This document shows positions 1 through 6,797 of a stretch of 12,737 nt of DNA, in pieces. The notes under the pieces are model-generated. The model was given only the letters and a program-made list of their open reading frames with translations. It did no database searches and was not told the DNA's origin. How positions within the stretch are numbered: the first letter of the stretch is position 1; each line of letters opens with the position of its first letter. The position numbers and the translations under genes are program-made. Source of the stretch: JBNJEL01 sp051745835 (lineage in GTDB: Bacteria > Bacillota > Halanaerobiia > Halobacteroidales > Acetohalobiaceae); contig JBNJEL010000056.1 of assembly GCA_051745835.1 (NCBI GenBank), positions 1-12,737 on the forward strand. Reading direction: 5' to 3'.

Positions 1-1406
1 ACAGGATTAAGAGTATGAGCTGTATGTTTATCCTCCAAATCAGCTGCTTCATACATCTGTTCAGCATTACCGTGGTCAGCTGTAATTAAAGCCTCTCCAC
101 CTAAAGAAATTAACTTATCAACTACCTGACCTAAAGATCTATCTACAGCTTCAATTGCTTCTTTACAGGCTGCAATATCGCCCGTATGACCGACCATATC
201 CGGATTTGCAAAGTTTAAGATAATTACATCATAATCATTCTCATCTAATCTAGTAAATAACTCATCTGTAACCTCATTAATACTCATCTCCGGCTGTTGG
301 TCATAGGTTGCTACTTTAGGTGACGGAATCAAAGCACGGTCTTCGCCAGGATTAGGTTTCTCTTCGCCCCCGTTAAAGAAGAAGGTTACATGAGCATACT
401 TCTCAGTCTCCGCAATTCTTAACTGCTTTAAATCATTGGCAGCTACAACCTCACCAAAAGTATTAACTATCTCCTTAGGTGGATAGGCAACTGGAGCATC
501 AATGGTCTCATCATACTCTGTCAGACAGACAAAGTGCGTATCAGTTACCTCTTTTTTACGCTGAAAGCCATGAAAGTCCTCATCAGTAAAGGCGCGAGTA
601 ATCTGACGGGCACGATCAGGACGAAAGTTATAGAAGATAATAGAATCTTCTTCTCTAATCTGAGCTACCGGCTCGTCTCCTTCAACAATTACTGTCGGTT
701 CTACAAACTCATCATTAGTCTTTTGTTGATAAGAACTCTCTACTGCTGCTAAAGCACTCTCTGCTTTACGTCCTTCACCTAAAACCATCGCATCATAAGC
801 CTTTTCAGTCCGCTCCCACCGTTCATCACGATCCATAGTATAATATCTACCGCTGACAGTAGCAATCCGACCTAGACCAACCTCATCTAACTGATCATTT
901 AACTCCTTAATATACTTCTTAGCACTCTGCGGTGGCGTATCGCGACCATCTAAGATAGGATGGATATAGACCTCTTCTATCCCTTCCTGGTCAGCTAACT
1001 GTAAAAGGCCAAATAGATGTTTAATATGGCTATGAACTCCCCCATCAGATAAAAGTCCCATTAGATGTAGAGCGGAGTTTTGCTTATGACATTCTTCTAC
1101 AGCTTCTAATAATACTTCATTCTCAAAAAAAGAACCGTCTTTAATTCCTAAACTAATCCGCGTTAATGCTTGATAGACAATTCGTCCTGCCCCTAAATTT
1201 AGATGTCCAACCTCTGAATTTCCCATCTGTCCTTCCGGTAGACCAACATCTTTACCGGAAGCACCTAAAGTTGTATGAGGATACTGCGACCATAATTGAT
1301 CGAAGTTAGGCGTTTGCGCCTGTTTAATGGCATTACCTCGTTCCTCTTCACTTAAGCCCCAACCATCAAGAACAATTAAAGCTAAAGGTTTAGGTACAGC
1401 TTGCAC
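1..1406 (-). CDS. gpmI: 2,3-bisphosphoglycerate-independent phosphoglycerate mutase (iPGM), C-terminus cut by window edge
   Basis: Interconverts 3- and 2-phosphoglycerate in the cytoplasm, using two Mn ions and a phosphoserine intermediate. The frame is open for 468 codons from a GTG start at 1406 to the left edge. The start is set by AAGGGG, 8 nt upstream; an in-frame GTG at 1415 lies inside that site and is rejected. Visible family marks: DGWG (D14), GNSEVGH with the nucleophilic serine S64, GVHSH (H125), DGRDTPP (about 153-159), NPDMVGHTG (D403, H407), ADHGN (D444, H445) and KHTAHT (H461). These cover the known metal ligands, so the enzyme should be active. Full-length members have about 510 residues, so roughly 40 are missing only because the window ends. 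It lies 26 bp after tpiA as the last visible gene of the cggR-gap-pgk-tpiA operon; eno is expected next. Identification is very secure. Confidence 0.97.
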   Translation of the reverse strand, partial: MQAVPKPLALIVLDGWGLSEEERGNAIKQAQTPNFDQLWSQYPHTTLGASGKDVGLPEGQMGNSEVGHLNLGAGRIVYQALTRISLGIKDGSFFENEVLLEAVEECHKQNSALHLMGLLSDGGVHSHIKHLFGLLQLADQEGIEEVYIHPILDGRDTPPQSAKKYIKELNDQLDEVGLGRIATVSGRYYTMDRDERWERTEKAYDAMVLGEGRKAESALAAVESSYQQKTNDEFVEPTVIVEGDEPVAQIREEDSIIFYNFRPDRARQITRAFTDEDFHGFQRKKEVTDTHFVCLTEYDETIDAPVAYPPKEIVNTFGEVVAANDLKQLRIAETEKYAHVTFFFNGGEEKPNPGEDRALIPSPKVATYDQQPEMSINEVTDELFTRLDENDYDVIILNFANPDMVGHTGDIAACKEAIEAVDRSLGQVVDKLISLGGEALITADHGNAEQMYEAADLEDKHTAHTLNP

Positions 1407-1432
1407 AGCAATCACCCCTTATTAGTTGGCTA

Positions 1433-2179
1433 CTAAAACTTAACTATCTCAGCAAACGACTCAGCTTCTAAACTAGCACTACCGACTAAAGCACCATCAA
1501 TATCAGAAGTAGCCATAAACTCAGCAATATTATGCGGCTTAACACTACCACCGTACTGAATTCTAATCTCTTCTGCTACTGAACCGTACTCCTCTGCTAG
1601 ACACTCACGAATGTACTTAATTACTTCATTCGCCTCTTCAGCTGAAGCAGATTTACCTGTACCAATCGCCCATAATGGTTCATAAGCAAGCGTCACCTCT
1701 GATAAGTCAGCTTCAGCTACTCCTTCTAGTGCCGCTAAAGTCTGTTGCTTAACTTTATCTTTAGTAGCTCCTTCTTTTCGTTCGGCTAATGATTCACCAA
1801 CACAGATAATTGGCTTTAAGTCATGTTCAAAGGCAGCTAACACCTTGCGATTTACTTCATCATCAGTCTCACCAAAGTAGCCTCTGCGCTCTGAATGTCC
1901 TAAGATTACGTACTCACAGCCGACATTTTGAAGCATTAGTGGTGAAATCTCTCCAGTATAAGCACCTTTCTCTTCCCAGTACATATTCTCAGCACCTAAG
2001 GCTACATTAGTTCCGGCTGTTATCTCATTTAATGGAGCTAAAGCAGTTGCTGGAGCACAGATAGCTATATCTACATCTTCTACTCCTGCTACTAAATCTA
2101 CTAACTTATCTACCATTGCTACTGCTTGTTGATTAGTCTTATGCATCTTCCAATTTGCTGCAATAAATGGTCGTCGCAT
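1433..2179 (-). CDS. tpiA: Triosephosphate isomerase
   Basis: Interconverts dihydroxyacetone phosphate and glyceraldehyde 3-phosphate; a cytoplasmic TIM barrel, usually a dimer. The 248 residues match the normal family length. Active-site residues are all visible: N9 and K11 in AANWKMHKT, H95 in VILGHSERR, the catalytic base E167 in AYEPLWAIGTGK (the mobile loop 6 follows), and the phosphate-binding segment QYGGSVKP at about 208-215. The ATG at 2179 is preceded by GGAGGGGAG at a good distance. The gene lies 25 bp after pgk and 26 bp before gpmI, so it is co-transcribed and probably under CggR control through the operon promoter. Nothing unusual is seen. Confidence 0.98.
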   Translation of the reverse strand: MRRPFIAANWKMHKTNQQAVAMVDKLVDLVAGVEDVDIAICAPATALAPLNEITAGTNVALGAENMYWEEKGAYTGEISPLMLQNVGCEYVILGHSERRGYFGETDDEVNRKVLAAFEHDLKPIICVGESLAERKEGATKDKVKQQTLAALEGVAEADLSEVTLAYEPLWAIGTGKSASAEEANEVIKYIRECLAEEYGSVAEEIRIQYGGSVKPHNIAEFMATSDIDGALVGSASLEAESFAEIVKF

Positions 2180-2204
2180 AATTTATCTCCCCTCCTAGGT
2201 CAGT

Positions 2205-3392
2205 TTATTTATCGTCTAATGCTTCCACAGCTTGTAGCGGTTTACCTTCCCATAACTGTAACGAAGCACCGCCACCAGTAGAAATATGTGACATCTGATC
2301 AGCTAAACCGGCTTTTCTGACTGCTGCTGCTGAATCTCCACCACCGATAATTGTAGTAGCATCTAAGTTAGCTACTATCTCGGCTAACTGATTAGTACCT
2401 TTTGCAAAAGCATCCATCTCAAAGACCCCCATTGGCCCATTCCAAACTACTGTCTGAGCATCTTTGACGACTGCACTAAACTCCTCTACTGTCTGTGGCC
2501 CAATATCTAATGCCTGCCAACCAGCTTCAATCTGCTCAACACTAACTACTTTACGTTCTGCATCAGCAGCAAAGTCATCAGCAATCACTAGATCAGATGG
2601 TAAGAGCAAGTTAACACCTTTATCTTGAGCAGTAGTAATTAACTCCTTAGCTAACTCGATCTTATCCTCTTCTAGTAAGGAATCTCCTGTCTCATAACCT
2701 TGAGCAGCAATAAAGGTATTAGCCATACCACCGCCGATTAATAGAGCATCTACTTTATCAAGTAATGTCTTAAGCACTCCAATCTTATCTGATACTTTAG
2801 CACCACCAATAATTGCTACAAATGGACGCTTAGGATTATCAATAGCATCCTTCATTGTACCAATCTCATTTTGAATTAGAAAGCCTGCTACTGCTTCATC
2901 AACATAGTCAGCTACACCAGCAGTAGAAGCATGAGCGCGGTGAGTAGCACCAAAAGCATCATTGACAAAGATATCAGCTAAAGCACCTAACTGTTGAGCA
3001 AACTGAGGATCATTACTCTTCTCACCAGCATTAAAGCGGGTATTCTCTAGTAATAAGATATCACCAGATTCTAAATTATCAACCGCTTTTTGAGCCTCAG
3101 GACCTACTGTTTGATCACACTTACTTACCTTCTTATTAATTAGATTAGCTAACTCTTTCGCTACCGGATCTAAACGTAACTCTTCTTTTACTTCACCACC
3201 TGGTCGTCCTAAGTGCGCCATCGAGATCACTTTAGCATCCGCTTCACTTAAAAACTCAATTGTCGGCAAAGCAGCCTGAATCCGATTATTATCAGTCACT
3301 GTTCCCTCTTCCATTGGCACATTAAAATCTACTCGTACTAAAACTCGTTTATCCTTAACCTCAATATCTTTAAGAGTTTTCTTGTTTAACAT
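2205..3392 (-). CDS. pgk: Phosphoglycerate kinase
   Basis: Transfers phosphate from 1,3-bisphosphoglycerate to ADP, giving ATP and 3-phosphoglycerate; a cytoplasmic two-domain hinge enzyme. The protein is 395 residues, the usual bacterial length. Visible marks are RVDFNVP (substrate-binding N-domain), HLGRPGG, LLENTRF, NDAFGATHRAHAST, GGAKVSDKIGVL, WNGPMGVFE, the nucleotide-site GGGDSAAA and the C-terminal HISTGGGASL. Start choice: an in-frame GTG at 3401 would give three extra residues, but it is part of the Shine-Dalgarno GGAGGTG (3405-3399), so the ATG at 3392, 6 nt downstream of it, is the start. The gene is separated from gap by 83 bp that hold a terminator-like hairpin, so its expression is probably lower than that of gap. 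Confidence 0.98.
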   Translation of the reverse strand: MLNKKTLKDIEVKDKRVLVRVDFNVPMEEGTVTDNNRIQAALPTIEFLSEADAKVISMAHLGRPGGEVKEELRLDPVAKELANLINKKVSKCDQTVGPEAQKAVDNLESGDILLLENTRFNAGEKSNDPQFAQQLGALADIFVNDAFGATHRAHASTAGVADYVDEAVAGFLIQNEIGTMKDAIDNPKRPFVAIIGGAKVSDKIGVLKTLLDKVDALLIGGGMANTFIAAQGYETGDSLLEEDKIELAKELITTAQDKGVNLLLPSDLVIADDFAADAERKVVSVEQIEAGWQALDIGPQTVEEFSAVVKDAQTVVWNGPMGVFEMDAFAKGTNQLAEIVANLDATTIIGGGDSAAAVRKAGLADQMSHISTGGGASLQLWEGKPLQAVEALDDK

Positions 3393-3410
3393 TTCTAACA
3401 CCTCCGATTT

Positions 3411-3456
3411 AATAAAACAACCGCAAAAACAGCTTAAGTACTCTGCCTTTGCGGTT
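3411..3456 (-). terminator. Terminator-like hairpin between gap and pgk
   Basis: In transcript sense the arms AACCGCAAA (3456-3448) and TTTGCGGTT (3427-3419) are perfect. Two G-U pairs and a CAG/CTG triplet extend the stem to about 14 bp around a 10-nt loop. GTTTTATT follows directly. This fits an intrinsic terminator 20 nt past the gap stop. Since pgk, tpiA and gpmI follow in the same direction with no clear promoter of their own, partial read-through is the likely mode. In Bacillus subtilis short cggR-gapA messages ending after gapA are known; the parallel is inferred. An mRNA 3'-end stabiliser or processing site is the alternative. Confidence 0.72.
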
Positions 3457-3475
3457 ATCTATTTGATTAATTAAC

Positions 3476-4474
3476 TTATAGCATCATAGCTAAATCTACT
3501 ACACGATTAGAGTAACCCCACTCATTATCATACCACGATAGTACTTTTACTTGATTATCTGCTACCATCATTGTTGACTCACCATCAATTAAAGAAGAAT
3601 ATGGGGAGCCAATAATATCGCGAGATACTACTTCATCTTCAGTATATCCTAAGATGCCTTCCATCTCTCCTTTAGCAGCTTCTTTAAAGGCTTGATTAAC
3701 CTCTTCTACCGTTACATCTTGAGCTAAATTGAAGACGCCATCGACGATAGAACCATCAGGTACTGGTACTCGCATTGCCATACCATCAATCTTGCCCTTT
3801 AATTCTGGAAGCACTTTAGTAGTAGCAATTGCTGCTCCAGTAGTTGTTGGAATAATATTTTCCGCAGCTGCTCGCCCTCTACGTGTCTTACTAGCCGGTG
3901 CATCTAAAATTGACTGACTAGCTGTATAGCCGTGTACAGTAGTAATGAGACCTTTCTCAATTCCAAACTTATCATTTAAAACTTTAGCCATTGGTGCTAA
4001 GCAGTTAGTCGTACAAGAAGCATTAGAGACAATCTGATCTGAATCCTGTAGATCGTCACCATTAACACCTAATACTAAGGTATTATCGATCTCATCCTTA
4101 GCTGGTACAGTTAAGATTACATTATCAGCACCAGCATCTAAGTGCTTCTCTAGTTGGGCTTTCTTACGAAAAACTCCTGTAGCTTCAATTACAATATCTA
4201 CATCTTTCCCTGCCCAATCTAAATTAGCCGGATCTGACTCTGATGTAACTTCATAATCTACACCATCAACTTTAATACTATTCTCACCAGCTTCTACTTG
4301 ACCATCATAGCGACCATGTACTGAATCATACTTAAGTAAATAAGCCAAATTATCTGCATCAGTTAAATCATTAATTGCTACAACCTCTAAATCTACATCC
4401 TCACGCTGTTGAATAATGCGAAAGACATTTCGTCCAATTCTACCAAAACCATTAATCGCAACCTTCTTTGTCAT
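3476..4474 (-). CDS. gap: Glyceraldehyde-3-phosphate dehydrogenase, glycolytic NAD-dependent type
   Basis: Oxidises and phosphorylates glyceraldehyde 3-phosphate to 1,3-bisphosphoglycerate with NAD+; a cytoplasmic tetramer. The protein has 332 residues, normal for the family. Seen: the Rossmann motif NGFGRIGR (8-15), the catalytic cysteine C154 in SNASCTTNCLAP, its partner H181 in TTVHGYT, and WYDNEWGYSNR near the C-terminus. The segment AINDLTD at about 33-39 has the acidic residue expected of NAD-dependent GapA; NADP-using GapB proteins usually differ here, so a glycolytic role is favoured, in keeping with the operon. The ATG at 4474 follows AAAGGAGGAA. A 94-bp leader separates it from cggR, longer than the other internal spacers except gap-pgk, and carries a TATAAT box. 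The gene is probably expressed more strongly than its neighbours. Many acidic residues are present, as often seen in halophiles, but I did not quantify this. Confidence 0.98.
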   Translation of the reverse strand: MTKKVAINGFGRIGRNVFRIIQQREDVDLEVVAINDLTDADNLAYLLKYDSVHGRYDGQVEAGENSIKVDGVDYEVTSESDPANLDWAGKDVDIVIEATGVFRKKAQLEKHLDAGADNVILTVPAKDEIDNTLVLGVNGDDLQDSDQIVSNASCTTNCLAPMAKVLNDKFGIEKGLITTVHGYTASQSILDAPASKTRRGRAAAENIIPTTTGAAIATTKVLPELKGKIDGMAMRVPVPDGSIVDGVFNLAQDVTVEEVNQAFKEAAKGEMEGILGYTEDEVVSRDIIGSPYSSLIDGESTMMVADNQVKVLSWYDNEWGYSNRVVDLAMML

Positions 4475-4519
4475 TATTTATTCCTCCTTTAAGTTTTCAA
4501 TTAATCATTTTAATTAGCC

Positions 4520-4525
4520 ATTATA
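4520..4525 (-). promoter_or_regulatory. Possible -10 box of an internal gap promoter
   Basis: Transcript-sense TATAAT, preceded by TTGATA, lies in the cggR-gap spacer about 45 nt before the gap start. No good -35 hexamer is found 16-18 nt upstream, and the spacer is AT-rich, so chance is a real alternative. An AT-only stem (6-bp arms 4499-4504 and 4510-4515) follows just downstream in the leader. Confidence 0.3.
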
Positions 4526-4568
4526 TATCAAGAATTTAACTGTACTAGACTCACTAACTACTCTTTCC

Positions 4569-4578
4569 TCACCTCCTT
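4569..4578 (-). promoter_or_regulatory. Perfect Shine-Dalgarno overlapping the cggR stop codon
   Basis: Transcript-sense AAGGAGGTGA includes the cggR stop TGA. It is an almost ideal anti-16S match, yet no start codon with a usable reading frame lies 5-12 nt downstream, and the real gap ribosome site is about 80 nt further on. It may act as a ribosome-bound 5' stabiliser (STAB-SD) for a processed gap message, or may be the chance result of encoding Leu-Arg-Arg-stop. The sequence match is certain; the function is inferred. Confidence 0.4.
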
Positions 4579-5594
4579 AATAAATCTACCATCTCCTCTG
4601 CCGCTTCTTGGTCAGTAATTAAAACATCTTGCTGTCCATTCTTAATCACAGCAATAATCGCACGAGCTTTATCCGCTCCACCAGCAATAGCAATCGTAGT
4701 ATCGACTGCACTTAATTCATCTAACTGTAATCCCACGCTAGCAATGGAGAAAACCACTTCACCAGCTTGGTTAAAGTAGTAGCCAAATGCCTCTCCAACA
4801 GCTCCAGAAGCAAGAAGTTGATCTAACTGCTCCTGATTAATCTGACGCCGCTGTGCCATTACTTCTACCTTACCGATACCATGAATTAAGATATCGGCTG
4901 ATTGTGCTAACTGGAGAATCTCTTTAATTTGTGAGTTCTTTACTAACGCCGATATTAAGTCTTCATCTAAATTATCCGGGAGATGTAAGAGATGATAGTG
5001 ACCGCCTAACTTATCAGCAATCTGAGCAGCAATACTATTAGCCTGAATCTCTACCTTACCGCCTAATCCACCGCGAGCCGGTACAACAGTAATTCGAGGT
5101 AATTTTTGCTTAACAAACATAGTATCAGCTACAGCAGCCAATGTACTGCCGCCGCTAACAGCTAAGATGCTATCCTCTTCTAGCTTATCAAGCAACAGCT
5201 TAGCTCCTAACCTACCTAACTCCTGTTGTGTATTAATATAATCTAAACCAGTAGGTACAATCGCTACCTCTGCTAAATCCAATCTACGTTCTAACTCTAA
5301 CTCCAAATTATCCAAATCACGTAGAGTTTTGATATAATTATCGAGTTGATGAAATAGTTTTGTTCCTAACTGAGTTATCTTTACGCCTGCAGCAGTACTA
5401 TTTACAAAATAATTTTCTTTTAGAAAGTCTAAGTTCTTACGCACCTTACGTTCGCTAATACCTATCTTCTTAGCTAAAGAGCGTCGTCCAATCGGTTGAC
5501 AATAAAATACTGTTTGCAGTATAGTATATCTTCTTTCTACAACTTTTATTAATTCCGGGGCAATTTTCTGCTGTAATCTAATTAATTCCTTCAT
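4569..5594 (-). CDS. cggR: Central glycolytic genes regulator, SorC/DeoR-family repressor
   Basis: In Bacillus subtilis CggR represses the gapA operon and is released by fructose 1,6-bisphosphate. This 341-residue protein has the expected layout and length. An N-terminal winged helix-turn-helix lies at about 25-75 (GRRSLAKKIGISERKVRKNL region). A SorC-type phosphosugar-binding domain fills about 105-340, with PTGLDYI, the phosphate loop SGGST (147-151), PARGGLG (172-178), GEAFGYYF (267-273) and GGADKARAI (305-313); the arginine and lysine in the last groups sit where ligand contacts are known in the family. The ATG at 5594 follows a modest AAGGATGAG site. As first gene of the operon it probably represses itself and all downstream glycolytic genes through the site at 5726-5762. 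The position directly before gap makes CggR far more likely than another SorC protein. Confidence 0.94.
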   Translation of the reverse strand: MKELIRLQQKIAPELIKVVERRYTILQTVFYCQPIGRRSLAKKIGISERKVRKNLDFLKENYFVNSTAAGVKITQLGTKLFHQLDNYIKTLRDLDNLELELERRLDLAEVAIVPTGLDYINTQQELGRLGAKLLLDKLEEDSILAVSGGSTLAAVADTMFVKQKLPRITVVPARGGLGGKVEIQANSIAAQIADKLGGHYHLLHLPDNLDEDLISALVKNSQIKEILQLAQSADILIHGIGKVEVMAQRRQINQEQLDQLLASGAVGEAFGYYFNQAGEVVFSIASVGLQLDELSAVDTTIAIAGGADKARAIIAVIKNGQQDVLITDQEAAEEMVDLLRR

Positions 5595-5725
5595 CTAGTC
5601 TCATCCTTATTAAATTTCAAGATCATCAGCTAAGATAATTAATTACTGCTTAACTACTGGAGAAGATAGAGAATATCTAACTTAGTTATCTATAATCCTA
5701 ATTATTAAAGTTTAAACTAAATCAT

Positions 5726-5762
5726 GGGACATAGATATAACTGCGGTATTAAAAATGTCCCG
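5726..5762 (-). promoter_or_regulatory. Candidate CggR operator
   Basis: In transcript sense the site begins CGGGACAT (5762-5755) and ends ATGTCCC (5732-5726), giving perfect 7-bp inverted arms 22 bp apart. The Bacillus subtilis CggR operator, as I recall it, consists of two direct copies of CGGGAC-N6-TGTC separated by 4 bp, 36 bp in all. Here the outer CGGGAC and outer TGTC fall at nearly the same spacing (shifted by one base), while the two inner half-sites are not preserved. It lies 132 bp before cggR, in the only long spacer of the operon. Location and outer half-sites are seen; binding is inferred. Confidence 0.6.
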
Positions 5763-5807
5763 CTTGTAATAAAAATAAATTTAACAGTTATTAAAAGAAC
5801 TCCTCTT

Positions 5808-5813
5808 ATTATA
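5808..5813 (-). promoter_or_regulatory. Possible -10 box of the cggR operon promoter
   Basis: A consensus TATAAT in transcript sense, 46 bp upstream of the candidate CggR operator. Only a poor -35 (TTATTA, 17-nt spacer) is present, and the surrounding DNA is very AT-rich. If used, the start point would be near 5801 with a leader of about 200 nt and the operator inside the transcribed leader, allowing a road-block type of repression. A weaker alternative is TTTAAA (5716-5711) with TATAGA (5694-5689), which would put the operator just upstream. Confidence 0.32.
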
Positions 5814-5876
5814 ACTCTATTCATTACGGTTAATAAATCTCCTGCAAAAATAAAATATTTTATAGAAAATTTTACT

Positions 5877-5920
5877 AAATAAAACTGCTCCCCTTAAGTA
5901 ATTTAACTTAAAGAGAGCAG
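5877..5920 (-). terminator. Strong intrinsic terminator of the MCP/binding-protein operon
   Basis: In transcript sense CTGCTCTCTTTAAGT pairs with ACTTAAGGGGAGCAG to give a 15-bp stem with two U-G pairs and a 6-nt loop, followed by TTTTATTT. It starts 14 nt after the stop of the second binding-protein gene. It separates that operon from the cggR operon. Confidence 0.9.
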
Positions 5921-5934
5921 CTATTAGGTAAGTA

Positions 5935-6717
5935 TTATTCTATATCTTTAATTCCATCTTCTACTTTATATTTTTCTTTCAGCGCTTCAATCTTAGCCTG
6001 GTTATCTTTAAGGAACTGATTAAATTCTTTGATGATTGTAGGATGGTCTATAGAAGATAAGTATCTATGTCCTTTAGCATAGGGCAAGGAAGGATCAAAT
6101 ACTAAGTCATCTCTATCTGACATATCCTTCTCTAAGTAATAATTACTGACAGCAATATTAGAATAAGCACCATCTAATCTACCACGTAAGACCTGCTTAA
6201 GTAATCCTTGATAAGATTCATTCTCATGTATCTCAACCTTACCACTTTCAATCTGATCTAAATAGACAAACGGAGTAAAACCGGAAATCATACCTAACTT
6301 ATTAAGATGCTCAATGCCTTTTCCTTTATTCTTCGGCAACACCAAAACACCATCAATATACTCTACTACTGGATCACTATAAGTAATATCTTTACCTTCC
6401 TTTAAGTCAGAACTCCAGTGTGGATTATCCGGATATCTAAAATCTAACTTTCCGGAAACAAACTTATGATTGAGTCTTTTAAGTGGCAAAACTTTATAAT
6501 TAAACTGATAACCTTTAGCTTCAGCAAACATATCTAATAACTCGCGATTAAACCCTCTGTACTCTCCATTTTTATACTCTGAATATGGTAGGTACTCCTC
6601 ATAATTTTGTACACCTACTGTAAATTCACGTTGAGCTGCTTGCCCTACCTGCACCATAAACGAACAGACCATCACACCCACAATTACAATAGCTAGCAAC
6701 TTACTTTTTAATCTCAT
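5935..6717 (-). CDS. Periplasmic solute-binding protein, family 3 type (second copy of tandem pair)
   Basis: A 260-residue exported protein resembling amino-acid-type (SBP_bac_3) binding proteins. Residues 1-27 form a Sec signal: basic MRLKSK, a hydrophobic core and an AXA-like end (VGQA-AQ). There is a cysteine at 18 but the residues before it (VMV) do not form a lipobox, so the mature protein is probably soluble. The mature part starts with FTVGVQNYEEYLPYSEY and GEYRGFNRELLDMFAE, the usual opening of the fold, and continues with DPVVEYIDGVLVLPKN and a second-lobe segment SYQGLLKQVLRGRLDGAYSN. The ligand cannot be told from sequence by eye. It is about three-quarters identical to the upstream gene at 6798-7583. 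The ATG at 6717 has AAAGGAG upstream. No permease or ATPase gene is nearby, so it may feed a transporter encoded elsewhere or present ligand to the adjacent chemoreceptor. Confidence 0.85.
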   Translation of the reverse strand: MRLKSKLLAIVIVGVMVCSFMVQVGQAAQREFTVGVQNYEEYLPYSEYKNGEYRGFNRELLDMFAEAKGYQFNYKVLPLKRLNHKFVSGKLDFRYPDNPHWSSDLKEGKDITYSDPVVEYIDGVLVLPKNKGKGIEHLNKLGMISGFTPFVYLDQIESGKVEIHENESYQGLLKQVLRGRLDGAYSNIAVSNYYLEKDMSDRDDLVFDPSLPYAKGHRYLSSIDHPTIIKEFNQFLKDNQAKIEALKEKYKVEDGIKDIE

Positions 6718-6743
6718 CTCCTCAGCTCCTTTGTAGTTAATTT

Positions 6744-6786
6744 AGTATAATACCTCAGATTTTAGCCTAACCTGAGGTATTATACT
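6744..6786. repeat. Perfect 15-bp inverted repeat between the two binding-protein genes
   Basis: Arms agtataatacctcag (6744-6758) and its exact complement (6772-6786) flank a 13-nt loop. No T-run follows on either strand, so it is not a normal intrinsic terminator. It lies 11 nt after the stop of the first gene and 26 nt before the start of the second. Likely roles are an mRNA hairpin that protects the upstream message or sets the ratio of the two proteins; a protein operator is possible. Each arm contains TATAAT in one orientation, but no matching -35 was found. Confidence 0.85.
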
Positions 6787-6797
6787 GATAGACATAA

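Larger units (their letters stand above)
5595..5876. other. Long AT-rich spacer: cggR leader and control region
   Basis: About 280 bp without a credible gene on either strand. Beyond the operator and -10 candidates listed separately, it holds an AT-only 14-bp palindrome (5850-5863, ataaaatattttat) upstream of the -10 candidate, which could be an UP-like element or chance, and a small palindrome taacttagtta (5678-5688) in the leader. I see no T-box, no recognisable riboswitch core and no terminator within the cggR leader itself. Confidence 0.7.

Noticed and set aside
534..752. Plus-strand open frame of 72 codons
   Set aside because: It lies fully inside gpmI on the other strand, has no ribosome site and its translation resembles no protein family.
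1810..2010. Plus-strand open frame of 66 codons
   Set aside because: Antisense to tpiA, whose active-site motifs prove the minus-strand frame.
3393..3401. GTG start at 3401 for pgk
   Set aside because: This GTG is part of the GGAGGTG ribosome site; the ATG at 3392 has the proper spacing.
3729..3917. Plus-strand open frame of 62 codons
   Set aside because: Antisense to gap; no ribosome site and no recognisable protein.
5850..5863. Perfect 14-bp palindrome ataaaatattttat as an operator or terminator
   Set aside because: It contains only A and T in a very AT-rich spacer, has no loop and no T-run beyond the background; chance is sufficient.
6744..6786. Intrinsic terminator after the first binding-protein gene
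   Set aside because: The stem is perfect but neither strand has a T-run behind it, so it is recorded as an inverted repeat only.
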